From Neonectria sp. B-13 (Eukaryota > Ascomycota > Sordariomycetes > Hypocreales > Nectriaceae): DNA of 64,000 nt. The stretch is from NCBI GenBank assembly GCA_002682825.1, contig NOKP01000003.1:992001-1056000 (forward strand), in the 5' to 3' direction. Position 1 is the stretch's first letter. Each line of letters starts with the position of its first letter. The notes beneath the pieces are model-generated. The model was not told the origin of the DNA. It saw only the letters and a program-made list of their open reading frames with translations, and did not search any database. Below are positions 12,001-19,659 of this stretch, in pieces. A program made the translations under genes and the position numbers.

Positions 12001-13647
12001 TATTCCCAGCCGCGTGGCTACGTCGAGGCTGGCCGCTGTGCCGTTCAGATGGCTGAGAGGCGTGCACTCGGCAGGCCCATATGCGGCAAGGACTTGAACT
12101 TTGCCCCACCAAGTCTCAACATCGTTGAGCCGTATCTCCTCGCCGACAAGGGTAATCGACTGTAGGTCAGGCACGTCTTTGGGAGAAAGCGTCCGGGCTA
12201 CCGAGGGGGTGGTGATGAGGACCGTAGCGCGAAAAGCCACCATGCTCTCAGCCAACTTATCACGCCTCTCCTGATCACTCGGCACGCAGAGACACGAGCC
12301 TGCAGTGAGAGCAGCAAAAACGTTGTAGACGGACACGTCGAACGCGTATGCGGAAAAGTCAAAGATGCGCGACTGCGAGGTGAAACCAAGGCTTTGTCTC
12401 TGGTGGTGCAAGGCCGACGCGAGGTTGCGATGCGAGATGACGACGCCCTTGGGCGTTCCAGTACTTCCTGATGTGAAGACGACGTACATAGTCGCTGATG
12501 GATCTACTGCATGTGGTTGTTTTCTTGATCGGTCGTCTAGGTTGGCAAAGAACCCAGCGTCAATGGCGATAGCCTGAGATCCCAAGTGGGCACTCAGAGC
12601 CGAGTTAGAAGCAGAGCACAGTGTAACGCTCGCCTTTGATTGTTGAGCAATAGAGCGAAGCCGTTTCTCGGGCAGGGTATAGTCCAAGTGCAGAAACGAC
12701 CCGCCGGTCTTGAGCACGCCGAGGATAGCGACGGTCGTCCAGACGGACTTTTTGAAACACAGCGGCACCAGCACCTCGGGCCCGATGCCGAGGCCGTCAA
12801 GATGCCCTGCCAGCCTCGTCGCAAGGTTGTCGAGCTCGCCGTACGTCAAGCTGCCGTCCCAGGCGTTCACGGCCGTTGCATTGGGCTGAGCCAGAGCAAC
12901 CTCCTGGACGATGTCGTGAGCGCACCTGTCGACGGCCTCTGGGACGGTGTTGTTCCACGCCCAGAGCTGGTCCAGGTCCTGTGGGACAAGCAGCTCGATA
13001 TTTGATACCGTCTGCTCGGGGCTGGCGAGCTGCAGCTGCTTCATGACGTAGGCGAGGCCCTTCAGGAGGGTTTGTACCGCCCACGGCTCGACGACTCGAG
13101 GGTCGAAACTAGCTGTCACCGTGGGTTTGTCCAGGTACAGCCGTATCTCGAGGACAAGAGCATGATCTTGACACAGGTGTTGTTGGGTTACATCGCTCTC
13201 ATGTGAGTGCATCACAAGCAGGGTTTGAAACGAACAAGCCCGTCGAGCCTCATCTGACAGCGTCTCGATATAACCCAGATCGCCAGCCTGCTCGACATGC
13301 ACCGACTCTTCCGTCTGCCGCTGCACCGTCTGAAGGTATTCCGAAACCTTCTGCTGACGGCCGAGCATTATACGCATCGGAACTCTTGTTCCTGTCGCTT
13401 CCGTGATGCCAAAAACAACATCGTCAGCGTTGCTCATGCTCCCGGCCACCAGAGCCCAGGCAGCACTAACCCAAGCGGATGTTTTGGTTCCATCTCGAGG
13501 CCGTGGTAGCCAGTGTTCGATGGTCGACTTGGCCGTGGGCTTGTCTATCGACGGCGGGAGGGAGGGAAAGGGCACGCCGTCGTACTCGGCCAGAACTGTG
13601 CGCCAGTACTCTGCCAGTTCCATCTTGTTTTCGTTTTCGGCAGGCAT
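1..13647 (-). CDS. Multimodular non-ribosomal peptide synthetase, 3' end cut by window edge
   Basis: An intronless reading frame of about 4,549 codons runs off the left edge. It builds a peptide on phosphopantetheine arms; the product is unknown. Domains, in gene order with rough plus-strand positions: C-terminal half of a condensation domain (13.65-13.0 kb); A1 (12.96-11.44); T1 (about 11.24, GGDSIAAM); C2 (11.0-9.8, HHAVYDGWS); A2 (9.78-8.2); T2 (about 8.03); C3 (7.87-6.6, HHIVSDGWS); A3 (6.5-3.72) with an inserted N-methyltransferase; T3 (about 3.56, GGDSLAAM); C4 (3.33-2.1, HHALYDGWS); A4 (2.1-0.5); T4 (about 0.35, GGDSIAAM); start of C5 (0.19-0). All T domains keep the serine and the A domains keep TSGSTG and YKTGDL/YRTGDF. 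No epimerase or terminal domain is visible. The ATG at 13,647 is the first in frame, but the frame stays open upstream to a possible splice acceptor, so the start is uncertain. The A-domain pockets do not match a code I can name with confidence. Confidence 0.93.
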   Translation of the reverse strand, partial: MPAENENKMELAEYWRTVLAEYDGVPFPSLPPSIDKPTAKSTIEHWLPRPRDGTKTSAWVSAAWALVAGSMSNADDVVFGITEATGTRVPMRIMLGRQQKVSEYLQTVQRQTEESVHVEQAGDLGYIETLSDEARRACSFQTLLVMHSHESDVTQQHLCQDHALVLEIRLYLDKPTVTASFDPRVVEPWAVQTLLKGLAYVMKQLQLASPEQTVSNIELLVPQDLDQLWAWNNTVPEAVDRCAHDIVQEVALAQPNATAVNAWDGSLTYGELDNLATRLAGHLDGLGIGPEVLVPLCFKKSVWTTVAILGVLKTGGSFLHLDYTLPEKRLRSIAQQSKASVTLCSASNSALSAHLGSQAIAIDAGFFANLDDRSRKQPHAVDPSATMYVVFTSGSTGTPKGVVISHRNLASALHHQRQSLGFTSQSRIFDFSAYAFDVSVYNVFAALTAGSCLCVPSDQERRDKLAESMVAFRATVLITTPSVARTLSPKDVPDLQSITLVGEEIRLNDVETWWGKVQVLAAYGPAECTPLSHLNGTAASLDVATRLGIGNGVSTWIVDPENHNRLLPLGCIGEILLEGPLVGQGYFHDAEKTSVAFIEDPKWLLRGTSTRPGRHGRLYKTGDLGRLLHDGCLVCMGRKDTQVKIRGQRVELGEVELSVLQCEPKASHVVAELIVPRGKNESPTLAAFLQIESLDEVDATIVPISASVEAKLNEQLPTYMVPAVFFAIKTLPVTRNGKMNRAKLREIGANFSARSLAEARTAAGPKRPSTSFMQQQIQKIWARVLDIEPEQIGLDDSFFRLGGDSIAAMRVVREAREFGTELSVANILRHPTLDTVASQAVRLIRGSTESISPFALLGGQVDITSVIQDISTEYGLEAAMIQDAYPCTPLQEGLVALTSKQSGDYILQSTLELPIDIDIQRFRDAWQHMVKAIPILRTHIVQHSLGLLQVVLDKDIQWKEATSLNEYAQHDQKLSMNLGQPLTRYGLVEEEGKKYFIWTAHHAVYDGWSLRLMMDTLTRAYRGEVITSPPPFNAFVKYISEQDEQAMSKYWQEYLADCNSTPFPALPHSVQQPAADTVKQRQLSLPQQSRAITASTLARAAWALVAGSMTNSDDVVFGVTLSGRNAPVPRIDEMPAPTITTVPVRVRLERCQTVADYLETVQQQAADMIPFEQTGLQRIAKASADSKQACMFQTLLVVHPQEDAAVGMLGKLQDGYQAEAINTYGLVLQLQLHKDHIAVTAGFDARAVEPWVVDALINALEHVMQQLDQCNPDQALDEVDMIPPQDLAQIWAWNSAVPEPVERRVDELVYDRVQSQPNAPAVCAWDGEFTYAEFDRLAEQLADQLVSVGIKPEVLVPLCFEKSKWTSVAMLAVLKAGGAFVLLEPSLPEQRLQIIVRQTNTDVILSSMANMALSARLSQTVIQVDGDSINKYKPHGRPGREMYSPSTAMYAVFTSGSTGTPKGALMTHTNFSSGAKYQAQRLGIYKDSRVFDFASYAFDAAIHNTFTTLVSGGCICIPAEKDRRDDVAKAIKTLQATFADLTPSVARIIDPAAVPSLKTLMLGGEAVSADDVARWIKQTRVVNAYGPAECTVVSTINDTISSPEDGVHIGRGAGLVTWVVDPQNHDLLLAPGCTGELLLEGPLVGRGYIDEPEKTAQAFVEDPPWLLRGAAGRQGRRGRMYKTGDLVRYNENGSLTFMGRKDAQVKIRGQRVELGEVEHQVQKCMADVVKVAAEVITPQGEASSPTLVVFLQMSHKNTETNGSHAATAMILPISVNAEDKLAAHLPTYMIPTAFFIMTTMPMTATGKIHRKQLRDIGSAFSAQQLAEIQTKARGPKREPATLQERVMQGIWARVLGIDGTSIGLDDSFFQLGGDSIAAMKVVGEARKAGFELSVADIFRWRRLQHIASQQQSVQEDLGAITVAGTSAPYEQSFSQGRLWFLDQLYSGFSWYIVPCALRLRGPLQLSALNTALQAVERRHETLRTVFSSQDGLNLQHILPFQKNDLVVVDMPLGDEDGLMRALEQDQITPFDLRKEAGWRVKLYRMDSQSHMLSIVMHHIVSDGWSVDVLRKDLASFYSMAVRGQDPLSKAHPLPIQFKDFAHWQHQPAQAEEHQRQLDYWVEQLQTSRPSEMLCDKPRPAVSSGKAGEEFPMIEGLVYEKLQRYCKDRSVTPFIVLLAAFRATHFRLTGADDGTIGTANANRSRAEVKDMIGFFVNLQCLRIRIEEETFDELVQQVHSVAIDSFANQDVPFEDIVSKLQKDRDISRHPLVQIVFAVHAQMELNRFTLKGVEAESVAVAESTRFDLELHFFQEKDAYRGHVLFSTELYDRETITNMLSVFHRVLERGLDEPTTKIASLPLLTDTDYAKLNDMGLIKVPKSAYPEHSSIIDVFRKRVTAHPNRLAVKDPLGDLTYAQLERQSDCLARSLVAKGMPTGSLVGVLSARSCETIVAILGVMKADLAYLPLDVRIPVGRLDTVLSCIEGPKLVLLGLQAKIPDTQLQHVEFVRIADMMKDKANKVSLPSPTSNSLAYVMFTSGSTGQPKGVMIDHHAVVRRVREGPMIDLLPSAPIIAHISNIAFDAATLEIYAALFNGGTLICVDTMIVLDSKALGQVFHREKVQAALFTPALLKQYLAESSDTIRQLEVLWVGGDRADPRDMVKALKLVKSKVINAYGPTENTIASTVYCLNEDDKYTNGVPIGKAVRNSGAYIMDAQMRLVPLGVVGELIVTGDGLARGYLDPKRNVGRFVTVTIDGKAIRAYRTGDFVRYRPVDGQLEFFGRMDGQVKIRGQRVELGEVEHVLRSNKFVRDAVAILKHGDERDAQIISFVTIKDVAEPRLGKADAHEVTDHMEVWEDAFDEDLYVGIDAVQPDTVGRDFIRWTSMYDGSDMDKVEMNEWLDDTIETILNGGPSGNILEVGTGSGMILFNLTHGMHSYIGLEPAQKAVSFVINAAKTIPGLAAKVRMHKGTAVDISRLSKSASASPDLAVINSVAQYFPSQDYLFKAIEDLFELGSMRTVFCGDMRSYALYRQFRTTKALHVLGMNASKDDLRRKMAEIEQSELELLVDPAFFTALPIRLPHLVDHVEIIPKRMRATNELSCYRYAAVIHAKAKEQTVYDVDGDWIDFTVDQLDRKSLVQVLKNSSPSAIVAVSNIPYSKTITERHVIESLDRTEEEGLNGDWIRLASEKARLCPSLSALDLVEIAQEAGCRVEISCARQHVQRGGLDAVFHHRDPTQGENRVQFRFPVDPQDRPVHTYSSQPLRQQLRQRVREELQETVRAQLPSYTIPKAIHILDKIPVNQNGKVDRNVLAASVQTRTAFRGETRQPTTDEQRTMQKIWGQVLKMNLTSIGIDDNFFQLGGDSLAAMRVVGQARKLGLELAVAHVFRHPRLSDLAGQGTQLSQQALEHILPFALLRDSKKVDTVVGQICSHYQLPSGAIQDMFPCTPLQEGLLSLTSKRPGDYIMQDILQLSPDVQLNDFRNAWEEIAQVMPILRTRIVQHNDLGLMQVVLHDKFKWHKATSLEAYTEADKQQPMGLGQPLARYGLVEDNTGARYFVLTLHHALYDGWSLPILTQAVNQVYHGDVLEQGPQFQAFIKYITDQDKDKTATYWRNAHPDSEAVAFPTCPPSIEEPIADQVLEHHLPCPQEQSSGITTAIIIRAAWALVVKQMSNSNQVLFGVTVNGRNAPVVGIETVAAPTIATVPVRVNLDAEQTVLTYLDAVNQQATEMIPFEQTGLHRIARFSPNTRKACKFQTLLVVQPQDMSVPEDTLGVWKDGNRRQQFNTYALMLEFELGQQDILARASYDSRIIQPSVVEKLLHRLEYVLHQLSNAAPETSLGDINLLMPQDLAQVWEWNKHLPAQSQKCVHEIFQDQARLQPTAMAISSWDGELSYGKLNQLANSLAGQLVRAGAVADMIIPLCFEKSMWNTVAMLGVLKAGAAFVLLDSSLPAHRLRSIVRQARAKLIVSSVSNQDLSLQLCPQVMAVSTEYFTDIKQVTIDPVVKPNLDSLSYIVFTSGSTGTPKGASLSHGNAASAMMHQAAAMGLTNNSRVYDFSSYAFDAAVLNAFMALAAGACLCVPNDDERKSNLAASIASSKADFTFFTPSVVQLLSPEQIPDVKTMILGGEMLHEKDVSRWWDCINILIAYGPSECTPFTSFSDPLRPGDALTLGKGVGTLTWIVDAEDTDTLLPPGCVGELLLEGPLVGRGYLNEPTTTAAVFIENPTWLLQGAPGQPGRRGRLYKTGDLVRYNPDGSLSFVGRKDAQVKIRGQRVELGEVEYRIQGCLPEATQVVAEVIVPQGDNSSPTLVAFLQIESHAANCADTAAVKIIPLTPEIEDKLAEHLPSYMVPTAFFSIQQLPSIISGKMDRKALREIGSSFTMEEFAEAQAGRGPKRQPTTHAERLLRAIWAQVLNVDAATIGLDDSFFQLGGDSIAAMKLAAETQKAGIQLTAVDVFRHRRLHQMASHQASTANGRVQDIKSIQQTGPVEQSFAQGRLWFLDQLYPGQTWYLMPFATRIRGPIQLGALHAALQAVEKRHETLRTVFSSRDG
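3990..5110 (-). other. N-methyltransferase domain inside NRPS adenylation domain A3
   Basis: The sequence between the A8-type motif QVKIRGQRVELGEVE (near 5,270) and the A10-type motif NGKVDR (near 3,740) is much longer than in modules 1, 2 and 4. It contains the SAM-binding motif I ILEVGTGSGMILFNL (about 4,910-4,860), preceded by the WEDAFDEDLY segment that usually opens NRPS N-methyltransferases. In this family the domain methylates the amide nitrogen of the residue loaded by the same module, so residue 3 should be N-methylated. A3 also differs from A1, A2 and A4 in its core motifs (FDAATLE, NAYGPTENT), which suggests a separate origin. Confidence 0.9.
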
Positions 13648-13693
13648 CGCTGGGGTATTTCTCAATGTTTCTTGTTGAAAGAGAGTGTAGGCG

Positions 13694-13763
13694 CTGTGGG
13701 AAATCGGTCAGCAACTCATATCCTTACATCACACGCTTAGCATCACTCTTCAAGGCAGCGTAC
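13694..13763 (-). other. Candidate 5' intron upstream of the NRPS start
   Basis: On the minus strand, a GTACGC donor (13,763), a TGCTGAC branch-like site and a CCCACAG acceptor (13,694) define a 70-nt intron of normal fungal size. The NRPS frame is open from the acceptor to the first ATG, so either an upstream coding exon exists or this is a 5' UTR intron. I found no condensation-domain motif in the upstream 300 nt, so a UTR intron is more likely. Confidence 0.35.
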
Positions 13764-16243
13764 CTAATGTGTCCGAAAACGCTTGTTTGGTGCGTTTGTT
13801 GTGTAAACAGCGTCTTCGACCGAATAATTCGGTGTTGGGTTACAAGGCTGTATGGTATTCTGAAATCCCAAGTTGACTACCAAGGAAACAGCTTTGTCTC
13901 GCCTCACGAAACCAGTACCCTTTATTAGCAGCCTCCTTTTTCCCGTCCCTCCCATTCTAAGCCGCCTACATGAGCTCTCAGATACGCTGCAAAGCTGACT
14001 AATTCCAATCCGAATGAGTGTCTCTGAAGAGACCCGTGTGACCCTGCCGCATGTTCCGTCGATCCATCGGTTTGACGCAGTGTGGGAGTTCCAATATTTC
14101 TGCCTCAATGACAGGGTACTCTGTGCAAATTACATGATTCAGACTATAACCCAACGGTTTATCCACAGCGGAAGGTCCTTAGTTTGTTCACGCTTCGTGC
14201 CGTGCCGTGATGTGGTATGTCTCATCCTCCCTGCCTTGATCTACCCCGAGCCGGTCCGCTAAAGAGGACCGTTTTCGCTTCCGTCTGCATCGGCGTCCGC
14301 TTATAATTGGGCGCCTTCTGACAGGTTTCGGCTATGACTAGTAGAACATCTCTGCTGTGTTGCCATCTGTTGAGTCGATGACCGTGTCTCGCGTTATAGT
14401 TTCCCGCCCAACTGCATAATGGGTTGAGAAAATGACATGTCCGATACGGTCACATGTCTTACCTTGATACCCATCAGCCCTATTCAGTATTCTCCGGCAC
14501 CTTTTCCGCTTCTGTTTTTCTCTCCCATCACTGCCGCCTGTCTAGCCTTCGTTATTGATTGTTGAGGACCTACGTACATGCTCTATAGAATCCTAAACGG
14601 GTAATTACCTCCACGCCCACTTTTCAGCAAAGAAAACTCAATTTTTCGAATTTCAGCCATCTAGTTGAGGGTTTAATGTACTAGAACATACAGTCTTTGC
14701 CATGGTGTCATATACGGAGAGAACAAGAAACAGCTGCCCATCAACGACGGTCCTTTTAGCATCTCTCTACCTGTTGCAGTAAGAAAACCGGGGTTATCAT
14801 GCTGGTTCTGTGAACTGCAACTATCATGTGGGTCCAAAGGGAGGTCCAGCCACTTAATGCAGTCCGACCATGCTCTTACCTTTCTAGACGATTGACGCCG
14901 ATCCGTTAGAATTTTTCCGGCGACACCAACCTCCCTGTAAGGTAGGGAGTATGCTGTCTCATGCAGATCTTTCCTGGTCGCTAGAAAGTTACTCATTTGA
15001 CAACCCCCTCAACAGCTTCATCGGATTTCAGGCTCCCATGCAATGCGCGGATGCCGGGTCGGCATCGTCTCTCTTGGCGTAAGCGACTCGAAACCCCCGC
15101 GTCCAGAATGTTTCCCAAGGCATTGTTCTGAGCTAGCTACATTTTAATACAAGGATGTATGTCTTGAACTTCCCGCTTTGGTCATTATGGTGTGATTTAA
15201 CGTGTTCCAGAACAATGTGGCTCCTTAGTGAGAAACACATTTTCGACGTCTAGGGTAGGTGCCGAAAGTTGAACAGGAGGTCTTTCAGGGTTCGTAAGAC
15301 GATAGATTAAAAGATGGGAAAAAGTCGAGAAAGCGAGGTGGTGGGCTGAGCTAGCTGCGATCTCCGTGTTTCTTAGTCCCAGAACGCCCGCATCCCCTGC
15401 CTCCTCCTGCACAGCTATTGTGTTCGTCAGGAACTTAGAATGGGGCAGTACCATACCTGACAATTTTTATCTTTCGTCGTAGCGTCGGAGTTGACCTAGT
15501 TGCGGACTTTGTAAGCTGGCTGACAGTTTTCGCCTTTTTAAGCTTAGCCTTCGCATGAGGTCTTGCGGTGACGATGGTAATTCCCGGTCCTGATGTTACT
15601 TGGATTGATTGCATGAAGCACTCGGTCGTTTTATTCGGCCGCCGCCGAGGAAGATGTACCGTGGACTTGACGGTACACGCTGTCGGCGCAAGTCGACTGG
15701 TATCATGACCTCTAGCTGTACCGACCCTCTGGCCGGCCCGATTGGGCCGGCTTTTTCGATGTTGCTTTTACGACTAAAAAGAAATCCAAGGGTTCTTTTG
15801 TGGGGCTCTAGATTTACGAAGTAATGTCTATCCCCCCGGACTTGCTTTTTGCTGTTTTCCCGGCTTTGTCTGTCTTTGACAACGACCACCACCGCCCACC
15901 GCTCCTCCGGGTCCTTCTGCAGCCCCGTAGGTACTCGGCGCCAGTTTTCGAGGTAGAGACCAACGTGATGAAACTAGCCCCTTTTGCTCAAGCCAGCAGC
16001 AACCATGGTCAGGTCGTAGCGGACGAAAGTCTTCCAGTGGGACATGTCGTTTGTAATGGTCTTTTGGATGAACGTTAACCCCTCGATTTATAAGCTCTGT
16101 TGTGGGGAATAACTCATTGGCCCAATGGCTGGTAGCTCGTCTACTAGGATAAATAGCAGAATACCATCCCCTTGGACGGAATATGTTTTGATTCAGGCTA
16201 CTTCATTCCTACACTGATTTGTCTGCTTGTACCAATTTCAACT
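13764..16243. other. 2.5-kb intergenic region upstream of NRPS and the NmrA-like gene
   Basis: No reading frame here resembles a known protein. The region separates the divergent NRPS (minus) and reductase (plus), so it probably carries both promoters. It also contains one inverted copy of the 65-bp repeat unit described at 21.4 kb (15,481-15,563). Confidence 0.5.
15481..15563 (-). repeat. Dispersed inverted copy of the 21.4-kb repeat unit
   Basis: Read on the minus strand, this stretch matches 21,415-21,498 closely. It shares the cores CATGCGAAGG, AAAAAGGCGAAAACTGTCAG and GGTCAACTCCGACGCT, in the same order and with similar spacing. It lies upstream of the NRPS and the NmrA-like gene, whereas the other copies lie between the bZIP regulator and the short-chain dehydrogenase. 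Confidence 0.7.
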
Positions 16244-17188
16244 ATGGCTCCTACCATCCTTGTCGCCGGCGCCACTGGCAATACCGGACGAGGCGTTGTC
16301 AAAACCTTGTCAGAACTTCTGAAAACCACCACCAACTTTTCTGGACACAGAATCCTTGCTCTTACACGTTCCTTGAGCGGAGCTACAGCACAACAGCTCG
16401 CCGAATTGCCCAACGTCGAAGTGGTGGAAAAGAATTGGGCTGACATCACCCCGGACTGGCTCCGTTACAACAATGTTGTGAGAGCTTTCATTGCTTCACA
16501 CGTACACCCGAATCAGTTCGCTGAAGAATCGGCATTTCACCTGGCTGCTCTTACAGCAGGCGTTCAGTATGTTGTACGAATCTCAACAACCGCTGCAAAT
16601 GTACGTCCGGATTGCCCTGCCTACTATCCAAGGATACACTGGGCAATTGAGGCCTTGCTGAGCTCGCCAGAATTTGAGCGACTACAATGGACTTCGCTAC
16701 AGCCCAATGTCTTTTCACAATTCTACCTTTCTCCTGCTACCGAGTTGATCAAGAACTTCCGCAAGACCGGGAAGCAGGATACCCTAAGGCTTATGGCTTC
16801 TGAGGATGCGCCTGTTGGCATCATCGACTCGAATGACGTCGGAGTTTTCGCAGCTCACCTCTTGATCACGGATAATGTTATCCCGCACAACAAGGCTAAA
16901 TACGTCTTGAACGGACCAGAGGATATCACCGGGCGCCAAATTATTACTATGATTGAGGAGTACATTGGCACCGAAGTTGAAGATGTTCGCTTTCAGGACC
17001 TATCATTTATCGACCACCAGGCAGCCCAAAGTCAAGAGTCCAAGAGTCTCATTCTGTCGATCAAGTATGCCCCGAAAACAGCCTGGGAGGGGAAGTGCAG
17101 AGCTTCTACGACTAGCAAGGAGGTCCTTCAGCTAGCTGCGCCGAAACGTACGCCTGCTGAAGTTTTCAAGACAATGCTGGAGGAATAG
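16244..17188 (+). CDS. NmrA-like / atypical short-chain NAD(P)-binding oxidoreductase
   Basis: This is a single-exon protein of 314 residues with an N-terminal dinucleotide-binding motif GATGNTGRG at residues 8-16, right after the first beta strand (PTILVA). It has the overall layout of NmrA/isoflavone-reductase-like proteins, including a middle segment HWAIEALLSSPEFERLQWT typical of the extended fold. Such proteins are either NAD(P)H-dependent reductases or redox-sensing regulators; the substrate cannot be read here. The ATG at 16,244 fits the family start; upstream in-frame sequence has no better start. It is divergent from the NRPS across 2.6 kb, so membership of that pathway is possible but unproven. 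Confidence 0.85.
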   Translation: MAPTILVAGATGNTGRGVVKTLSELLKTTTNFSGHRILALTRSLSGATAQQLAELPNVEVVEKNWADITPDWLRYNNVVRAFIASHVHPNQFAEESAFHLAALTAGVQYVVRISTTAANVRPDCPAYYPRIHWAIEALLSSPEFERLQWTSLQPNVFSQFYLSPATELIKNFRKTGKQDTLRLMASEDAPVGIIDSNDVGVFAAHLLITDNVIPHNKAKYVLNGPEDITGRQIITMIEEYIGTEVEDVRFQDLSFIDHQAAQSQESKSLILSIKYAPKTAWEGKCRASTTSKEVLQLAAPKRTPAEVFKTMLEE

Positions 17189-17341
17189 GAAAATGCTCTT
17201 TCTGAGTCCTTTTTCCTATCTCCTTAGGTAGAAACGTTATGGGGATGAGAAAATAGGCGTGGGATTGCCGAATAAAAGCAATCTCTTAAACACTCAGCCG
17301 GATCTGGTTCATATCTATCTTTACTCTGCAGAAGCCTGCCT

Positions 17342-18393
17342 TTATGTTTTTGCCTGTGAAAGTCGCATGATAGGCTTCGTTAAACGCGATGAAAACTCGA
17401 CCTTGGTGATGTGGTTAACTTGTGACTTGATGAAGTGCTCGATCTGGCGACTATACTCCTCCAAGAAAGTAAAGTACCCAACATCAAGCGGCTGGGTTAA
17501 CTGCGATGAATGCGGCAGCAAGGGTAGTGCAATAATCTTTCTGGCCTTGCAAAACTCGCCAAAGGCAGGGGAGTGATGGCTCTTGTGCCCGTTGAGTACT
17601 AACAACCGATAGGCACCTCTTGCGCGCGACGCAGTGTGCTTGTCGAAGTGCTTGAGCCATTCTAAGCCTTTCTCGTTATCTCTCTACCCATTTCAGGTGG
17701 GTTTTATGGCCCAGTCTGCGGTAGTAGGCCGGTCGCTGTGTACTAGCTGGCTAGGTGGTACTGGCCTTCAACGACGAGAAACGGAGGCTTACTCCAACCC
17801 TCCCCACTGGTGCATGTGATGACCGTTCGCCCATTCCAGATTGCCATCAGACCGTGTGCCCACCATGTCGTGGCAGATAACACCCATCATAAAGCCGGTC
17901 TCGTCGAAATTGTATAGGTCGGCGTCCTGTATATCGTACTTTGTCCTCATATTTGCCACGTGCCGTAACCAATCCTCGAGAAGCTTTGCATCCTCGCAGA
18001 GGACCCTCTAGAATTCGTATACGTAATAAAAGCGCATCTTGAGCTCTTGTCGCCGTTGGACGAACCGGTATGCCCACTGCTTGCCGACCCGACGTGTCCG
18101 ACGCTTCGTGAGGATGTAGTTCGCTATATCTTCCACGTCAGCAATCCGGGGCGGAAATCCTCGCCCGTCTTCGTCCAACATGTATTTGACAATAACATTT
18201 TCCTCTATTGCTTTTAAAATCTGAGCCGCGGGCCGGCGATTGGAAAGTGCAGTTACGCCGTTTGTTATGCTACGCAAGGTCGATTCGGAGACGTGATATA
18301 GCCTTACAGCGATGCGACGGCTGAGTTTTTTTTAGATTTCTGGATAGCGTCAATGGCTGAAATGATTCTTGCTTCTTGTGTTTGAGCAGACAT
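17342..18393 (-). pseudogene. Degenerate pogo/Tc5-type DDE transposase
   Basis: Pieces of one transposase lie in order on the minus strand. The N-terminus begins at an ATG at 18,393. A Tc5/CENP-B-type helix-turn-helix follows at 18,277-18,008 (GRGFPPRIADVEDIANYI, RVGKQWAYRFVQR). Then come a segment near 17,900 (YNFDETGFMMGVI, a DDE-core motif) and a C-terminal DDE part at 17,605-17,342 (LVLNGHKSHHS, PHSSQLTQPLDVG). A frameshift at an eight-T run near 18,325 and stop codons, for example at 18,008, break the frame, so it cannot make an active enzyme. I did not find terminal inverted repeats. Confidence 0.8.
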
Positions 18394-18623
18394 TGTCGTT
18401 TGGGGAGCAAACGCGTGTTGAAGTTGGAAAGGTGGTGGGTCCGGGGGGAAGTGCGCAAAACTCCAGTAAAAACCATAGGATGATATAACCATATCAATTA
18501 TGTCAAGTTTATGATCTAACATGTGTAGCACGTCGGCCTTCTTGGCTCTCCAGGGGCAACCCCTCCCGTCCTCTTTGTTGCGAGGTATTCTGTATCAGCC
18601 GAAACTAGCTGTTTGCAAAAGAC

Positions 18624-19227
18624 TTATTTAGCCGAAGCTTGTCCCACGATTTTCTCCACCGAAGCTTGTCCCTCGAATTGCACCATATCCTCTATATCCT
18701 TGATCCAATCCACTCTATGCTTTACATACTGCTCGATCCTTGGCCTCAACGCAGTCTCCCCAAGCTTGAAATCATCTACCGTGCCGATCCTAAGTATACT
18801 CGCCCCTGGCAGAGTTGCACCTCTCCGGTACATCAATGACCCACAAGTACTGCAAAAGAAGTTGGTCATGAGGTTCCCCTTTTGCTCGATTGTTTGTGAT
18901 TGGCTGAATTGCTTAAGATTTTCTTCCCCACGGACATGTTTTAAGTAAGTGTCAAGAATAACGAAACCAGAGGTAAACATCGAAGCTGTGATTTTGCGGC
19001 AGTCACTGCAGTGGCAGACAAAGGCGACAACGAAGCCTGGTTTAGATAGAGGCTAACAACGATGAGATACATGCGTCTTTGAGGAATTTTAACGAACTTA
19101 CAAAATAAAGTTGCACAGTACCACAATAGCATGTGGCTGTTGCGTCTTCCTTTGTTGACCAGCCATCTTGCGCAACGCCGGCCCGGGGGAAGAATGACCC
19201 TGTCCCATCGATTACTTCCTTAGCCAT
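18624..19227 (-). CDS. GFA/CENP-V domain protein (glutathione-dependent formaldehyde-activating family)
   Basis: Two exons (19,227-19,102 and 19,052-18,624) give 184 residues. The 49-nt intron has a GTAAGT donor and a TTGTTAG acceptor. The three zinc-binding clusters of the family are present: CYCG (residues 33-36), CHCSDCRK just after the splice junction, and CSTCGS in the middle. Relatives bind zinc through these cysteines; most fungal members have no proven substrate. The splice was chosen because it joins TVQLYF to PLSKPGFVVAFVCHC in phase, which restores the family spacing. The gene looks intact although it lies between a dead transposon and a methyltransferase relic. Confidence 0.85.
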
Positions 19228-19659
19228 GCTTATAGGATGATCGAGGTGATAGGTTGAAGAGAGAGGCAATTTCGTTTGTACCTCCGTTAACAAAATATGG
19301 AACCTTTACTCTGATATGTCGTGGTTTCCTGAAGGCTATGGGAATGAAATTTCACTATTTTCTTGGCTGGAAGGCCATTATATATATTTATATACCTACT
19401 GACGGCAATGAGTAATTCGTTTTGCTCGTACTTAGGTCTTGACGGCTGCAACTCCGCAACTCCGCAACTCCACAACTCCACACCCATTACCACTTGTGGT
19501 ATGCCACGCGGGCACTATTACAGAAATGACTCGAGATCGTACGAGAAGCTCTTCTCATCTTGGCATTGCATTGTTCCTACGGAGTAGATCCGTAATGGTA
19601 GCTCATTCCGTATTTCCATAGAGTAACATTCACTCTGACCGAAATCAGCCAATACTAAG

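Noticed and set aside
1..13647. Many open frames on the plus strand opposite the NRPS
   Set aside because: They mirror the codon structure of the minus-strand synthetase (for example serine/arginine-rich shadows of A-domain motifs) and have no motif of their own.
1..13647. Assigning the NRPS to a named product such as cyclosporin, destruxin or serinocyclin
   Set aside because: The half-C start and N-methylation are shared by several systems, the gene is incomplete, and the adenylation pockets gave no clear amino-acid code by hand.
13764..14108. A 114-codon minus-strand frame upstream of the NRPS, considered as its first exon
   Set aside because: Its stop codon falls exactly at the proposed splice donor, its frame does not join the NRPS frame, and it has no condensation-domain motif.
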